Assembly: GCF_000474945.1 (NCBI RefSeq)
Contig: NZ_AXDW01000018.1
Coordinates: 35,750-99,749 of the forward strand
Direction: 5' to 3'
DNA: 64,000 nt
DNA from: Solimonas soli DSM 21787
GTDB lineage: Bacteria > Pseudomonadota > Gammaproteobacteria > Nevskiales > Nevskiaceae
How positions within the stretch are numbered: position 1 is the stretch's first letter; every line of letters starts with the position of its first letter. Below, in pieces: positions 27,325 to 38,629 of this stretch. Made by a program: the position numbers and the translations under genes. The notes under the pieces are model-generated. The model did no database searches. It saw only the letters and a program-made list of their open reading frames with translations, and had not been told where the DNA came from.

Positions 27325-28647
27325 TCACGCGAAGTTGATGCGCTGGCCGAGCGGCTTGTCCATGACGACGCCGTCGCGATACGCGATCTCGCCGTTGACC
27401 CAGGTGGCGAGCACCTTGGCCGGGAAGGTGTGGCCTTCGACCGGCGACCAGCCGACCTTGTAGAGCACGTCTTCCTTCTTCACCGTCGTCGTGCCGTGCG
27501 GATCGACCAGCACGAGATCGGCGAAATAGCCCTCGCGCACGTAGCCGCGGTCTTTGATCCCGAAGCGGTCGGCGACGGCGTGGCTGGTCTTCCTGACGAC
27601 GGTGCGCATGTTGAGCTCGCCGCGCTTGGCGAGTTCGATCAGCATCAGCAGCGAGTGCTGCACCAGCGGCAGGCCGGACGGCGCCTTGAAGTAGGTCTGC
27701 GCCTTTTCCTCGGCGGTGTGCGGTGCGTGGTCGGTGGCGATGACATCGATGCGGTCTTCCATCACCGCGCGCAGCAGCGCCTTGCGGTCCTCGGCGGTCT
27801 TGATCGCCGGATTGCACTTGATCAGCTTGCCGAGCGTTTCGTAGTCGGCCTCGCTGAAATACAGATGGTGCACGCAGGCTTCGACGGTGATCTTCTTGCC
27901 CTGGATCGGGCCCGGCGCGAAGAACGACAGCTCGCGCGCCGTCGTCAGGTGCAGCACGTGCAGGTCGGCGCCGTATTTCCGGGCAAGGCCGGTCGCGAGC
28001 TCGGTGGACTTGTAGCAGGCCTCGGCCGAGCGGATGTGCGGATGCTCGCGCACCGGCACGTCCTCGCCGTATTTCTCGCGCGCCTTCGCCTCGTTGGCGA
28101 GGATCGTCGGCGTGTCCTCGCAGTGCGTGACGACCATGATCGGCGAGCGCTGGAAGATGCCTTCGAGCGTCTTCGGGTTGTCGACCAGCATGTTGCCGGT
28201 CGAGGCGCCCATGAACACCTTCAGGGCGCAGGCCTCGTTCTTCTGCAGCGCGGCGATCTCTTCGAGGTTGTCATTGGCGCCGCCGAAGTAGAAGGCGTAG
28301 TTGGCGAAGGAGCGGCCGGCGGCGTTCGCGTACTTCTCGGCGAGCAGCGCGCGCGTGGTGATGGCCGGCTTGTTGTTCGGCATGTCGAAGTAGCTGGTCG
28401 TGCCGCCGGCCACCGCGGCGCGCGATTCGGTGTACAGATCGCCCTTGTGCGTGAGGCCGGGCTCGCGGAAGTGGACCTGGTCGTCGATCACGCCCGGCAG
28501 CAGCCACTGGCCCTGCGCGTCGAATACCTCGACGCCGGCCGGCGCGCTGATCTTGGCGGCGATCTTTTCGATGCGGCCGTTCTTGATCAGCAGGTCGGCG
28601 GCGGTCTCGTGGCCTTCGTTGATGATGTGCGCATTGGTGATCAGCAT
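27325..28647 (-). CDS. pyrC: Dihydroorotase (class I type)
   Basis: Amidohydrolase of 440 residues; converts carbamoyl-aspartate and dihydroorotate in pyrimidine synthesis. Visible motifs: DDQVHFREPGLTHKGD (where most class I enzymes have DxHxHxREPG), substrate-binding DMPNN, carboxylated-lysine strand ALKVFMGAS, metal histidines in VVTHCED and LHVLHLTTA, and catalytic aspartate in VIATDHAPHT. The first metal histidine position is Gln here; I recall the same QVHFREPG form in other annotated dihydroorotases, so activity is still likely. ATG 28647 has GGAG upstream. Confidence 0.9.
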   Translation of the reverse strand: MLITNAHIINEGHETAADLLIKNGRIEKIAAKISAPAGVEVFDAQGQWLLPGVIDDQVHFREPGLTHKGDLYTESRAAVAGGTTSYFDMPNNKPAITTRALLAEKYANAAGRSFANYAFYFGGANDNLEEIAALQKNEACALKVFMGASTGNMLVDNPKTLEGIFQRSPIMVVTHCEDTPTILANEAKAREKYGEDVPVREHPHIRSAEACYKSTELATGLARKYGADLHVLHLTTARELSFFAPGPIQGKKITVEACVHHLYFSEADYETLGKLIKCNPAIKTAEDRKALLRAVMEDRIDVIATDHAPHTAEEKAQTYFKAPSGLPLVQHSLLMLIELAKRGELNMRTVVRKTSHAVADRFGIKDRGYVREGYFADLVLVDPHGTTTVKKEDVLYKVGWSPVEGHTFPAKVLATWVNGEIAYRDGVVMDKPLGQRINFA

Positions 28648-28779
28648 GGCCGTGTCTCCGGTGTTTTCCACTATGGTAGCGGTTTGCGCGTTCGCGCTTT
28701 TGCGCGTCGTCTCCGCACCGCGCGGCGGCATGCGGCTATGATCCGGCATCAGCCAGGTCGGCCGGCGAGGAGAGCAAGC

Positions 28780-31008
28780 ATGACCGAGCAGATTCACTAC
28801 GGCGCCTGCAATCTCTGCGAGGCGATCTGCGGTCTCGAGTTCCACGTCGGGGACGGCCGCATCAAGGCGATCCGCGGCGACCAGCGCGACCCGCTGTCGC
28901 GCGGCCACATCTGCCCGAAGGCCGTCGCGCTGCAGGACCTGCACGAGGACCCGGACCGTCTGCGCAGGCCGCAGAAGCGCGTCGGCGGGCAGTGGCACGA
29001 AGTGGGCTGGGACGAGGCGCTGGACGAGGTCGCGGATCGCCTCGCCGCGGTCGCCCGCGCGCACGGCGGCAATGCGGTGGCCGGCTACCTCGGCAATCCG
29101 AGCGTGCACAACTGGGGCATCATGACGCACAGCGGCGCGCTGTTCGGCCCGCTGAAGACACGCAGCCGCTACTCGGCGACCTCGGTCGACCAGCTGCCGC
29201 ACCAGCTCGTCAGTTACTGGCTGTACGGGCACCAGCTGCTGGTCGCCGTGCCGGACATCGACCGCAGCCAGTTCATCCTCATGCTCGGCGCCAATCCGAT
29301 GGCGTCGAACGGCAGCCTGTGGACGGTGCCCGATTTCCGCAAGCGACTGAAGGCGATGCAGGCACGCGGCGGCAAGCTGGTGCTGATCGATCCGCGCCGC
29401 ACGGAGACCGCCGAAGTCGCCGACGAGCATCACTTCATTCGCCCCGGTGCCGACGCGGCGCTGCTGCTCGCCCTGCTGCAGCTGCTGTTCGCGGAACAGC
29501 GCGTGAAGCCCGGACGTCTCGCCGATTTCACCGACGGACTCGAAGAAGCCGGCCGGCTCGTCGCGCCCTTCACGCCGGAGCGCGCCGCCGCCGTCAGCGG
29601 CATCGCCGCCGACGATATCCGCCGCCTCGCGCGCGAACTCGCGGCGGCACCGGCGGGCGCCGTCTACGGCCGCATGGGCGTGTCGACGCAGGCGCACGGC
29701 ACGCTGTGCCAGTGGGCGATCGTCATGCTCAACATCGTCACCGGCAATCTCGATCGCGAGGGCGGCATGATGTTTGCGCATCCGGCGATGGACCTGATCA
29801 AGGGGCCGGGCAGCAAGCCCGGCCATTACGACGCCTGGCGCTCGCGCGTGCGCGGCCTGCCGGAATTCGGCGGCGAGCTGCCGGTCGCCGCGCTCGCCGA
29901 GGAAATCCTCACACCGGGCGCAGGGCAGATCCGCGCGCTGCTGACGATCGCCGGCAATCCGGTGCTGTCGACGCCCAACGGCCGCCGGCTCGAACAGGCG
30001 CTCGGCACGCTGGAGTTCATGGTTGCGATCGACTGCTATCGCAACGAGACCACGCGCTTCGCCGATTTCATCCTGCCGCCGACCGGCAGCCTCGAGCACG
30101 ATCACTATGATCTGATCTTCCACCACTTCGCCATGCGCAACACCGCGAAGTACAGCCCGCCGCTGTTTCCGAAGCCGCCCGGCACGCTGCACGACTGGGA
30201 GATCTTCGCGGCGCTCGGCCGGCGCCTGCGCCAGCGCCTGCGGCCGCATGCCGGCAAGCCGCTGCTGAGGCGCTGGCAGGCGCAGCTGAGGGACGCGCTG
30301 CTGGCGCGCCTGACGCCGCAGCGTCTGCTCGACCAGGCCCTGAGGCGCGGGCCTTACGGCAAGCGCTCGCCGCTGCGGCTGTCGCTGAACAAGCTGCGCG
30401 CCGCGCCGCACGGCATCGATCTCGGCCCGCTGCGTGCGGCGCTGCCGCGGCGCCTGCACACGAAGGGCCGGCGCATCGCCGCGCTCAACGACGCGCTGCG
30501 CGCCGAGCTGCGGCGCTACGACGGCGCGCTCGCCGAACAGCAGGCGCGGGCGCCGCGCGAGGGCGAGCTGTGGCTGATCGGCCGCCGCCACGTGCGCAGC
30601 AACAATTCCTGGATGCACAACGCGCAGCGCCTCGTGAAGGGCAAGCCGCGTCATCAGCTGTTCATGCATCCGGACGATCTTGCCGGGCGCGGGCTGGCCG
30701 ATGGCCAGACGGTGCGCATCGCCTCGCGCGTCGGCGAACTGGATGTCGAGGTGCAGGCGACGCCGGACATCATGCGCGGCGTGGTCTCGCTGCCGCACGG
30801 CTGGGGCCATGCGCGGCCCGGCGTGCAGGCGCGCATCGCCCGCGAGCACGCCGGGCAGAGCGTCAACGATCTCACCGACGAGCGCGAGCTCGACCGGCTG
30901 TCCGGCAACGCGGCGCTCAACGGCCTCAGCGTGCGCGTCGCCGCCGCGGGGCCATCGCGCGCCGCGCACGACGAGGTTGCCAACAACGAGCAAGGAGCAA
31001 GGGCATGA
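28780..31008 (+). CDS. Molybdopterin-dependent oxidoreductase
   Basis: Protein of 742 residues in the DMSO reductase superfamily. The N-terminal 4Fe-4S site is complete: CNLCEAICGLEF, with the fourth cysteine in GHICPKAVAL. Molybdopterin-binding segments follow (MLGANPMASNG, LVLIDPRRTETA, AGNPVLSTPNG), and a C-terminal dinucleotide-binding beta domain (LFMHPDDLAGRGLADGQTV, VSLPHGWGH). No Tat leader, so it is cytoplasmic. Such soluble enzymes are often annotated as formate dehydrogenase-like or assimilatory nitrate-type, without proof. GGAGGAG precedes the ATG. The downstream DUF2780 gene overlaps it by ATGA. Confidence 0.92.
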   Translation: MTEQIHYGACNLCEAICGLEFHVGDGRIKAIRGDQRDPLSRGHICPKAVALQDLHEDPDRLRRPQKRVGGQWHEVGWDEALDEVADRLAAVARAHGGNAVAGYLGNPSVHNWGIMTHSGALFGPLKTRSRYSATSVDQLPHQLVSYWLYGHQLLVAVPDIDRSQFILMLGANPMASNGSLWTVPDFRKRLKAMQARGGKLVLIDPRRTETAEVADEHHFIRPGADAALLLALLQLLFAEQRVKPGRLADFTDGLEEAGRLVAPFTPERAAAVSGIAADDIRRLARELAAAPAGAVYGRMGVSTQAHGTLCQWAIVMLNIVTGNLDREGGMMFAHPAMDLIKGPGSKPGHYDAWRSRVRGLPEFGGELPVAALAEEILTPGAGQIRALLTIAGNPVLSTPNGRRLEQALGTLEFMVAIDCYRNETTRFADFILPPTGSLEHDHYDLIFHHFAMRNTAKYSPPLFPKPPGTLHDWEIFAALGRRLRQRLRPHAGKPLLRRWQAQLRDALLARLTPQRLLDQALRRGPYGKRSPLRLSLNKLRAAPHGIDLGPLRAALPRRLHTKGRRIAALNDALRAELRRYDGALAEQQARAPREGELWLIGRRHVRSNNSWMHNAQRLVKGKPRHQLFMHPDDLAGRGLADGQTVRIASRVGELDVEVQATPDIMRGVVSLPHGWGHARPGVQARIAREHAGQSVNDLTDERELDRLSGNAALNGLSVRVAAAGPSRAAHDEVANNEQGARA

Positions 31009-31475
31009 ACGAGATCATCGACAAGCTGGCGAGCCAGTTCGGCATCGCACCGGCACAGGCGGAAAGCGCGGCGGGTGCGGTCCTCAAGTTCGTCCAGCAC
31101 AAAGTCAGCAACGGCGACTTCCAGAAGCTCCTTGCCGCCGCGCCGCAGTTGCAGGCGTGGATCGCCAAGGCCGGTCAAGCGCCGGCGGCAGGCAGTGGCG
31201 GCGGTGGCCTGCTCGGCGAACTCGTCGGCGGCATTGCCAGCGGGCTCGGCGGTGAAGGCGGCATTGCCGGCGTGCTCGCCGCGCTGCAGAACGCCGGGCT
31301 CGATGGCGAAGGCGCCGCGCAGTTCGTGCCGGCGCTGATCCAGAAGCTTTCGGCGAACCTCGATCCGGCGCTCGTCGCCAAGGTGCTCGAACAGGTGCCG
31401 GCGGTGCAGTCGCTCGGCGGCGCCGGCGGGCTCGAAAAGCTCGGCAGCCTGCTGGGCGGTCTCGGCAAGATCTGA
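31005..31475 (+). CDS. DUF2780 (VcgC/VcgE-like) protein
   Basis: Protein of 156 residues without a signal peptide. It matches the DUF2780 pattern: an N-terminal amphipathic helix (IIDKLASQFGIAPAQAESAA), a Gly-rich hinge (GSGGGGLLGELVGG) and C-terminal helices ending LEKLGSLLGGLGKI. Function unknown. The start overlaps the stop of the molybdopterin enzyme gene (ATGA) and GGAG lies upstream, which points to coupled translation. That pairing is the only clue to a role. Confidence 0.82.
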   Translation: MNEIIDKLASQFGIAPAQAESAAGAVLKFVQHKVSNGDFQKLLAAAPQLQAWIAKAGQAPAAGSGGGGLLGELVGGIASGLGGEGGIAGVLAALQNAGLDGEGAAQFVPALIQKLSANLDPALVAKVLEQVPAVQSLGGAGGLEKLGSLLGGLGKI

Positions 31476-31478
31476 ATC

Positions 31479-31810
31479 ATGCAGGCTCACCGCGCTCGTC
31501 GCGCTGCCGCTCGCTGCAGGCGTGCAGGCCGGCACGAAGGGGCCGCTCGTCGGCGATAAGCCGGTGAGCTGGCATGGCGCGACGATCAAGCCTGGCGATG
31601 CCGAGGCGCAGGTGCGCAAGGCGACCGGGCGGTTATCCGAACAGCGCGCAGCCGCTCCAATCGGCGATCGCACCCCGGTCGGCGAGAGCTGGACCGATCC
31701 TGGCGACAAGGACGATCCGCGCGTGCTGCGCATCGAGTTCACGCGCGGCCGCGTATCGCGCGTGTGTGGACCGAGCCGATCGATCAATCCTTGAAGCCGG
31801 GCGCTGCTCC
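31479..31810 (+). pseudogene. Small secreted protein gene, apparently frameshifted
   Basis: No intact frame from a start codon covers this gene. From ATG 31479 the frame closes after 26 codons, but if one base after that ATG is ignored the reading becomes MRLTALVALPLAAGVQA, a good signal peptide running into the open frame at 31522 (VGDKPVSWHGATIKPGDAEA). Near 31759, at GTGTGT, a second shift would give the natural-looking end RVWTEPIDQS. Either two indels have broken it, or these are sequence errors, or the GTG at 31522 is a true start for 90 residues without export. Family unknown. Confidence 0.5.
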
Positions 31811-31817
31811 GCGCTGA

Positions 31818-32270
31818 TCAGCGCGACGGCGTCAGCTGCCGGTTGTCGCGCACGCGTTCCTCGGTCCAGTCCGGGTCCGAGGCACGCACGGTTTCGGACG
31901 CGCGCAGCACCGAGTAGCCGAAGCGGGCCTTGAAGCGGCGGCTGATCTCGTCGAGCGCACGTTCGTTGTCGGCGTTGTCGGCATGCAGGACGATGACGAT
32001 GCGCGACGACAGCTTTTCCGGCTTGCCGCTCGGTCCGCGCCACTGGCCATGCGCGTCGTACCAGCTCAGGCCGTCCGGAAACAGCGGCGTGACGACGGTC
32101 GCGAGAAAGTCATCCCATTGCGCGGCGTCCACCGAAGCGAAGTACAGCTCGCTGCGGATCATCGTGCGCACGACGGGCGTTGCGTCCGTCTGCGCGGCCG
32201 GCGTTGCCGCGTGCGCGGGAGCGAGGGCGGAGACGGCGACGAGCAGGGCGGCGAGCAGAGTGAGGCGCAT
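31818..32270 (-). CDS. DUF3574 secreted protein (copy 1)
   Basis: Protein of 150 residues with a cleavable signal peptide (LLAALLVAVSALAPAHAA). The DUF3574 core follows: RSELYFASV, FLATVVTPLFPDGLSWYDAH, GQWRGPSGKPEKLSSRIVIV and a final helix-strand with SVLRASETVRAS. Function unknown. It lies 21 bases behind an APC-type permease on the same strand, so is likely co-transcribed. A second copy is at 36338-36826, also next to a permease. Confidence 0.85.
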   Translation of the reverse strand: MRLTLLAALLVAVSALAPAHAATPAAQTDATPVVRTMIRSELYFASVDAAQWDDFLATVVTPLFPDGLSWYDAHGQWRGPSGKPEKLSSRIVIVLHADNADNERALDEISRRFKARFGYSVLRASETVRASDPDWTEERVRDNRQLTPSR

Positions 32271-32291
32271 CGTGCGAAGTCCGGACAGGGG

Positions 32292-33650
32292 TCAGGAAGA
32301 AGCGGCGCTCGCGCGCGTCGGCGGAATCAGCAGCGCGAGCAAGGCGACGCCGAGCAGCAGCACACCGACGCCGAGCAAGGCGCCGTAGCCCACGTAGGCG
32401 ATGCTCGAATACAGCATGTACAGACACAGCGCGCAGAACAGCAGCGGCAGCAGCGGATACAGCGGCACCTTGACCGGGCGCGGGACTTCCGGGCGACGCA
32501 CGCGCAGCACGATCAGCGCGAGGCTGCTCAGCGTGAGGAAGAACCAGTAGACCGGCGTCATGTATTCGACCATCGCGTTGAAGCCGCTCTGCGCGAAGCT
32601 GCCGAACAGCACGAGCAGCAGCGCGACGCCGGCTTCGGCGAGCACCGCGCGCGCCGGTACGCCGCGGCTGTCGTCCCAGCGGCCGAGCCGTTGCAGGGCC
32701 GGCACATCGCGTGCCGCCGCGAACGTGGTGCGCGCGCCGACGATCAGCGTCGAGTTGATGCTCGATACCGCGGCAATGCCGACGACGAAAACGATCAGCC
32801 ACGCGCCGCCGGCACCGAAGGCGCGGCGCAGCAGATCGACGGCTGGGGCCTCGCTGCCCGCGAGCCCGGCGTCGCCGAGGCCGCGCACGAAAGCCCAGTT
32901 CACGGTGACATAAATCAGCAGCAAGGCCGCGAGGCTGCCGATCAGCGCGATGAACATGCCGCGCCGGCCATCGCGGATCTCGGTAGACAAAGTCGCCGCA
33001 TCGCTCCAGCCGCCGAAGGCGAGGAACACATAGATCATCGCCGCCGACGCGCCGGCAATGCCGCCGGTCGGCGGCGGTGCCGGGGCCGCAGGCGCGACGT
33101 AGCCCTGCAGCTGCAGCCAGACGCCGGCCCCGACGATGCCGACGAAGCCAATCGTCAGCAGCGCGACGAGTGCCGCCTGCGTGAGAAAGCTGAAACGCAC
33201 GCCGAGCAGATTGACGCCGGCGAGCACCACGATCAGCAGCGTGGCGACGATGTCCGAGCCATGTACGCCGAGCGACAGCAGCGTGGTCAGATGATCGGCG
33301 AACAGAAATGCGCTGAGCGCGATCCAGCCGGTGTGCATGACCGCGAAACGCGACCACGCGAACACGAAACCGAGCCGCGCGCCGTAGGCCGTGCGCAGGA
33401 AGTGATAGTCGCCGCCGGGATGCGGGAAGGCCGTCGCCATCTCGGCGAAGCACAACGCGCCGATCATCGACAGCAGGCCGCCGAGCACCCACAGCGGATA
33501 GACCAGCGCCGGACCGACGTTCTGCGCGACGGTCGGCGCGGTCTTGAGAATGTCGGTGGTGATGATCATGCCCAGCGTCATCAGCAGGGCATGGCCGACC
33601 GCCAGATGAGGACGCGGCCCGGAGGCCGCGTCGTCATCGTTGCCGCTCAT
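32292..33650 (-). CDS. APC superfamily amino acid/polyamine permease
   Basis: Inner-membrane transporter of 452 residues with about 12 hydrophobic segments. APC signatures: ALCFAEMATAFPHPGGDYHF (helix 3 region), FLAFGGWSDAATLSTEI (helix 6 region) and SINSTLIVGARTTFAAARD (helix 8 region). It would import an amino acid or related amine by ion coupling. It lies between the TonB receptor upstream (51 bases) and the DUF3574 gene downstream on the same strand, suggesting one uptake operon read right to left. The substrate is not predictable. Confidence 0.9.
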   Translation of the reverse strand: MSGNDDDAASGPRPHLAVGHALLMTLGMIITTDILKTAPTVAQNVGPALVYPLWVLGGLLSMIGALCFAEMATAFPHPGGDYHFLRTAYGARLGFVFAWSRFAVMHTGWIALSAFLFADHLTTLLSLGVHGSDIVATLLIVVLAGVNLLGVRFSFLTQAALVALLTIGFVGIVGAGVWLQLQGYVAPAAPAPPPTGGIAGASAAMIYVFLAFGGWSDAATLSTEIRDGRRGMFIALIGSLAALLLIYVTVNWAFVRGLGDAGLAGSEAPAVDLLRRAFGAGGAWLIVFVVGIAAVSSINSTLIVGARTTFAAARDVPALQRLGRWDDSRGVPARAVLAEAGVALLLVLFGSFAQSGFNAMVEYMTPVYWFFLTLSSLALIVLRVRRPEVPRPVKVPLYPLLPLLFCALCLYMLYSSIAYVGYGALLGVGVLLLGVALLALLIPPTRASAASS

Positions 33651-33700
33651 GATGCGCCGCCCTTGCGGGACGGCGCAGGCACAGGCTTCATCGTGGCGTT

Positions 33701-36148
<2,448 letters not shown>

Positions 36149-36187
36149 GATGCAGCTCCCAAGAACTTATGAATTGTTGTGCACGCA

Positions 36188-36216
36188 TTAGCATTCGATC
36201 GGCAAGGGCATGTCAA
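36188..36216 (-). promoter_or_regulatory. Sigma70 promoter of the TonB receptor operon
   Basis: Minus strand: perfect -35 TTGACA (36216-36211), 17-base spacer, -10 TGCTAA (36193-36188), about 40 bases before the GTG start at 36148. The surrounding 70 bases are clearly AT-richer than the rest of the window. No operator palindrome was found. Confidence 0.65.
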
Positions 36217-36337
36217 TGGATTGAAAAGTGATAGCGCTGACACGGCGGTGCCGGCGACCGGCTGCGATCGTTCGCCTAAACTGTGCGCACGCAGAGGCTG
36301 GCCATGCGCCGCCCGTCTTTTTTCCTGGGAGATGTCG

Positions 36338-36826
36338 ATGATCCGCTCCATGCCGCGCGCCGGCCTCGCGCTGGCCACCACGTTCGTGCTCGCTGGCTGT
36401 CTTTACGGTCCGGGCGGTCCGTCGCCCGCGGCGCAGCCGTCGCTGACGACGACGGCCGCGACACTCTCCGGCGATGCCGCGCATCCGGCGAGCACGCAGA
36501 ACTGGGTGCGCACGGAGCTGTACTTCGGCATCGGCTATGCCGATCAGCCGCAGCCCGGAATCAGCGAAGCCGAGTGGCGCGCGTTTCTCGATGCCGAAGT
36601 GACACCGCGCTTCCCGAGCGGCCTCAGCGTGTTCGACCTTTATGGCCAGTGGCAGGGCAAGTCGGAGCCCAGGCCCGAACGCCTGCGCTCGAAGCTGATC
36701 GTGCTGCTGCACGAGGACACGCCGGCGGCGCGCGCGGCGATCGACGCGATCCGCAGCGCCTGGAAGCAGAAGACCGGCGACCAGTCCGTGCTGCGCGTGA
36801 CGCAGCCGGCCGACGTCTCGTTCTGA
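36338..36826 (+). CDS. DUF3574 lipoprotein (copy 2)
   Basis: Protein of 162 residues with a lipoprotein signal (LALATTFVLAGCLYGPG) and a DUF3574 core parallel to copy 1: RTELYFGIG, FLDAEVTPRFPSGLSVFDLY, GQWQGKSEP and QSVLRVTQPADV. It has an insert of about 8 residues after the first strand. ATG 36338 has GGGAG 6 bases upstream; ATG 36332 overlaps that site. Only 10 bases separate it from an NCS2-type permease gene. Function unknown. Confidence 0.85.
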   Translation: MIRSMPRAGLALATTFVLAGCLYGPGGPSPAAQPSLTTTAATLSGDAAHPASTQNWVRTELYFGIGYADQPQPGISEAEWRAFLDAEVTPRFPSGLSVFDLYGQWQGKSEPRPERLRSKLIVLLHEDTPAARAAIDAIRSAWKQKTGDQSVLRVTQPADVSF

Positions 36827-36836
36827 GCGGGCGGCG

Positions 36837-38405
36837 ATGAAGCGCTTCGTCCGCGGTGATCTCGACGGCTTCTTCGGCCTCGCGCTCGACAACCTAATCC
36901 TGCTGCTGGTGCTGTCGGCGCTGTGCCGTTACGTGCTCGGCTTTCCCGACGCGCTGATCGCCGGCCGCATCCTGCCGGGCGCGGCGGTGTCGCTGCTGGT
37001 GGGCAATCTGTACTACGCGCATCAGGCACGCAGGCTCGCGCGCGACACCGCTCGCGACGACGTTTGCGCGCTGCCGTACGGGCTGAACGCGGTCACCGTG
37101 TTCGCCTTCGTGTTCCTCGTCATGCTGCCGGCCAAGCTCGCCGCCCAGGCCGCCGGCGCCGCCGATCCGGCGCGCGTCGCCTGGCAGGCCGGCCTGCTGG
37201 CCTGCTTCAGCTGCGGCGTCATCGAGTTCGCCGCCTCGTTCATCGTCGAGCGCATCCGCCGCGCGACGCCGCGCGCCGCGCTGCTGTCGACCCTCGCCGG
37301 CCTCGCGCTCGCCTTCATCTCGCTCGGCTTCCTGTTCCGCGCCTACGCGAATCCGGTCGTCGGCCTGACGACGCTGGGCGTGATCCTGCTCGGCTACTTC
37401 GGCCGCGTGCGCTTCCGCGGCGGCCTGCCGGTCGGGCTCGTGGCGGTGGCGCTCGGCACGGCGCTGGCGTGGGGAACGGGGCTGGCGCCGTCCGGCCCGC
37501 CGCCGGGCGCGCCGTCCCTGCATCTGCCGCTGCCGGTGATCGGGGATCTCATCGCCTCGTTCCGCGCCGACTTCGTCGTCAGCTACTTCGCGATCGTCGT
37601 GCCGATGGGCCTGTTCATCGTCGCCGGCTCGATGCAGAACCTCGAATCGGCCGAAGCGGCGGGCGATCGTTATCCCTCGCGGCCGTCGCTGGCCGTCAAC
37701 GGCCTCGGCTCGATCGCCGCCGCCGTGTTCGGCTCGTGCTTTCCGACCACGCTCTACATCGGCCATCCGGGCTGGAAGGCGATGGGCGCCCGCGCCGGCT
37801 ATTCGAGCGCGTCCGGCGTGTTTCTCGCGCTGCTCTGTTTCACCGGCACGCTGGCGCACGTCGCCTGGCTGATTCCGGTCGAGGCCGGCATGGCGATCCT
37901 GCTGTGGATCGGCATCGTCATGAGCGCGCAGGCCTTTCAGGCGACGCCGGCGCAGCACGCGCCGGCCGTCGTCATCGGCATCCTGCCGGGCCTCGCGACC
38001 TGGGGCGCGCTGATGGCCAAGGCCGGGCTGCACGTGGCGGGCCTCGGCCTGCCGGGCGGCGCGGCGTTCTCGGCCGAGCTGCTGCCGAAGTTTCTGCAGA
38101 GCGACGTGCACATCGCCGGTGCCTTCGCGCTGGAGCAGGGCGTGGTGTTCACGGCGATGATCCTGTCGGCGATGACGGTGGCGATCATCGAGCGCCGCTT
38201 CAATACCGCCGCGACCTGGTGCGGCATCGCCGCGCTGCTGTCGGCGACCGGCCTGATGCACGGCTATCAGTACGCCTTCGGCGACACGGTGCTCGCCCTG
38301 CGGCCGGCCTGGCCCTACGTGTCCGGCTACGCGCTGATGGCGCTGCTCTTCGTCGGCGCGCGGTGGCTGACGCTGCCGCAGGACGGCGTCCACGGCAGCC
38401 ACTGA
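36837..38405 (+). CDS. NCS2-like xanthine/uracil-type permease
   Basis: Inner-membrane protein of 522 residues with about 13 hydrophobic segments. It resembles the AzgA/NCS2 group: FFGLALDNLILLLVL at the start, ARDDVCALPYGLNAVTVFAF, and CFPTTLYIGHPGWKAMGARA, where relatives carry the substrate-binding NAT-type segment. The residues at that site differ from E. coli purine permeases, so the substrate may not be a nucleobase. It follows the DUF3574 lipoprotein by 10 bases and is probably translated from the same message. Confidence 0.8.
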   Translation: MKRFVRGDLDGFFGLALDNLILLLVLSALCRYVLGFPDALIAGRILPGAAVSLLVGNLYYAHQARRLARDTARDDVCALPYGLNAVTVFAFVFLVMLPAKLAAQAAGAADPARVAWQAGLLACFSCGVIEFAASFIVERIRRATPRAALLSTLAGLALAFISLGFLFRAYANPVVGLTTLGVILLGYFGRVRFRGGLPVGLVAVALGTALAWGTGLAPSGPPPGAPSLHLPLPVIGDLIASFRADFVVSYFAIVVPMGLFIVAGSMQNLESAEAAGDRYPSRPSLAVNGLGSIAAAVFGSCFPTTLYIGHPGWKAMGARAGYSSASGVFLALLCFTGTLAHVAWLIPVEAGMAILLWIGIVMSAQAFQATPAQHAPAVVIGILPGLATWGALMAKAGLHVAGLGLPGGAAFSAELLPKFLQSDVHIAGAFALEQGVVFTAMILSAMTVAIIERRFNTAATWCGIAALLSATGLMHGYQYAFGDTVLALRPAWPYVSGYALMALLFVGARWLTLPQDGVHGSH

Positions 38406-38419
38406 GCGGCACACGCGGG

Positions 38420-38459
38420 AAAAAGAGGCCCGGCGCCATTGAGGGGACACGCCGGGCCT
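38420..38459 (-). terminator. Intrinsic terminator downstream of rsmE
   Basis: Perfect 10-base stem AGGCCCGGCG (38426-38435)/CGCCGGGCCT (38450-38459) with a 14-base loop. On the minus strand it is followed by C-TTTTT (38425-38420), as an intrinsic terminator requires; on the plus strand there is no T-run. It ends the leftward rsmE transcript, about 170 bases past its stop. Confidence 0.75.
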
Positions 38460-38629
38460 GAAGTACACCCCAGGCGCCGTCGCTGCGGTCGCGGTAGTGC
38501 GCGGCCGGCGCGACGACAGGACCGGAGACGGGCGCCGCCGGGCGCGCCGGGCCGGTCGTCCTCTTTACGGACGCGCGCGGCGAACGGATGCAGGCGGGCG
38601 CGGCCGCGGCGGCGCGCCGGACGACGGCC

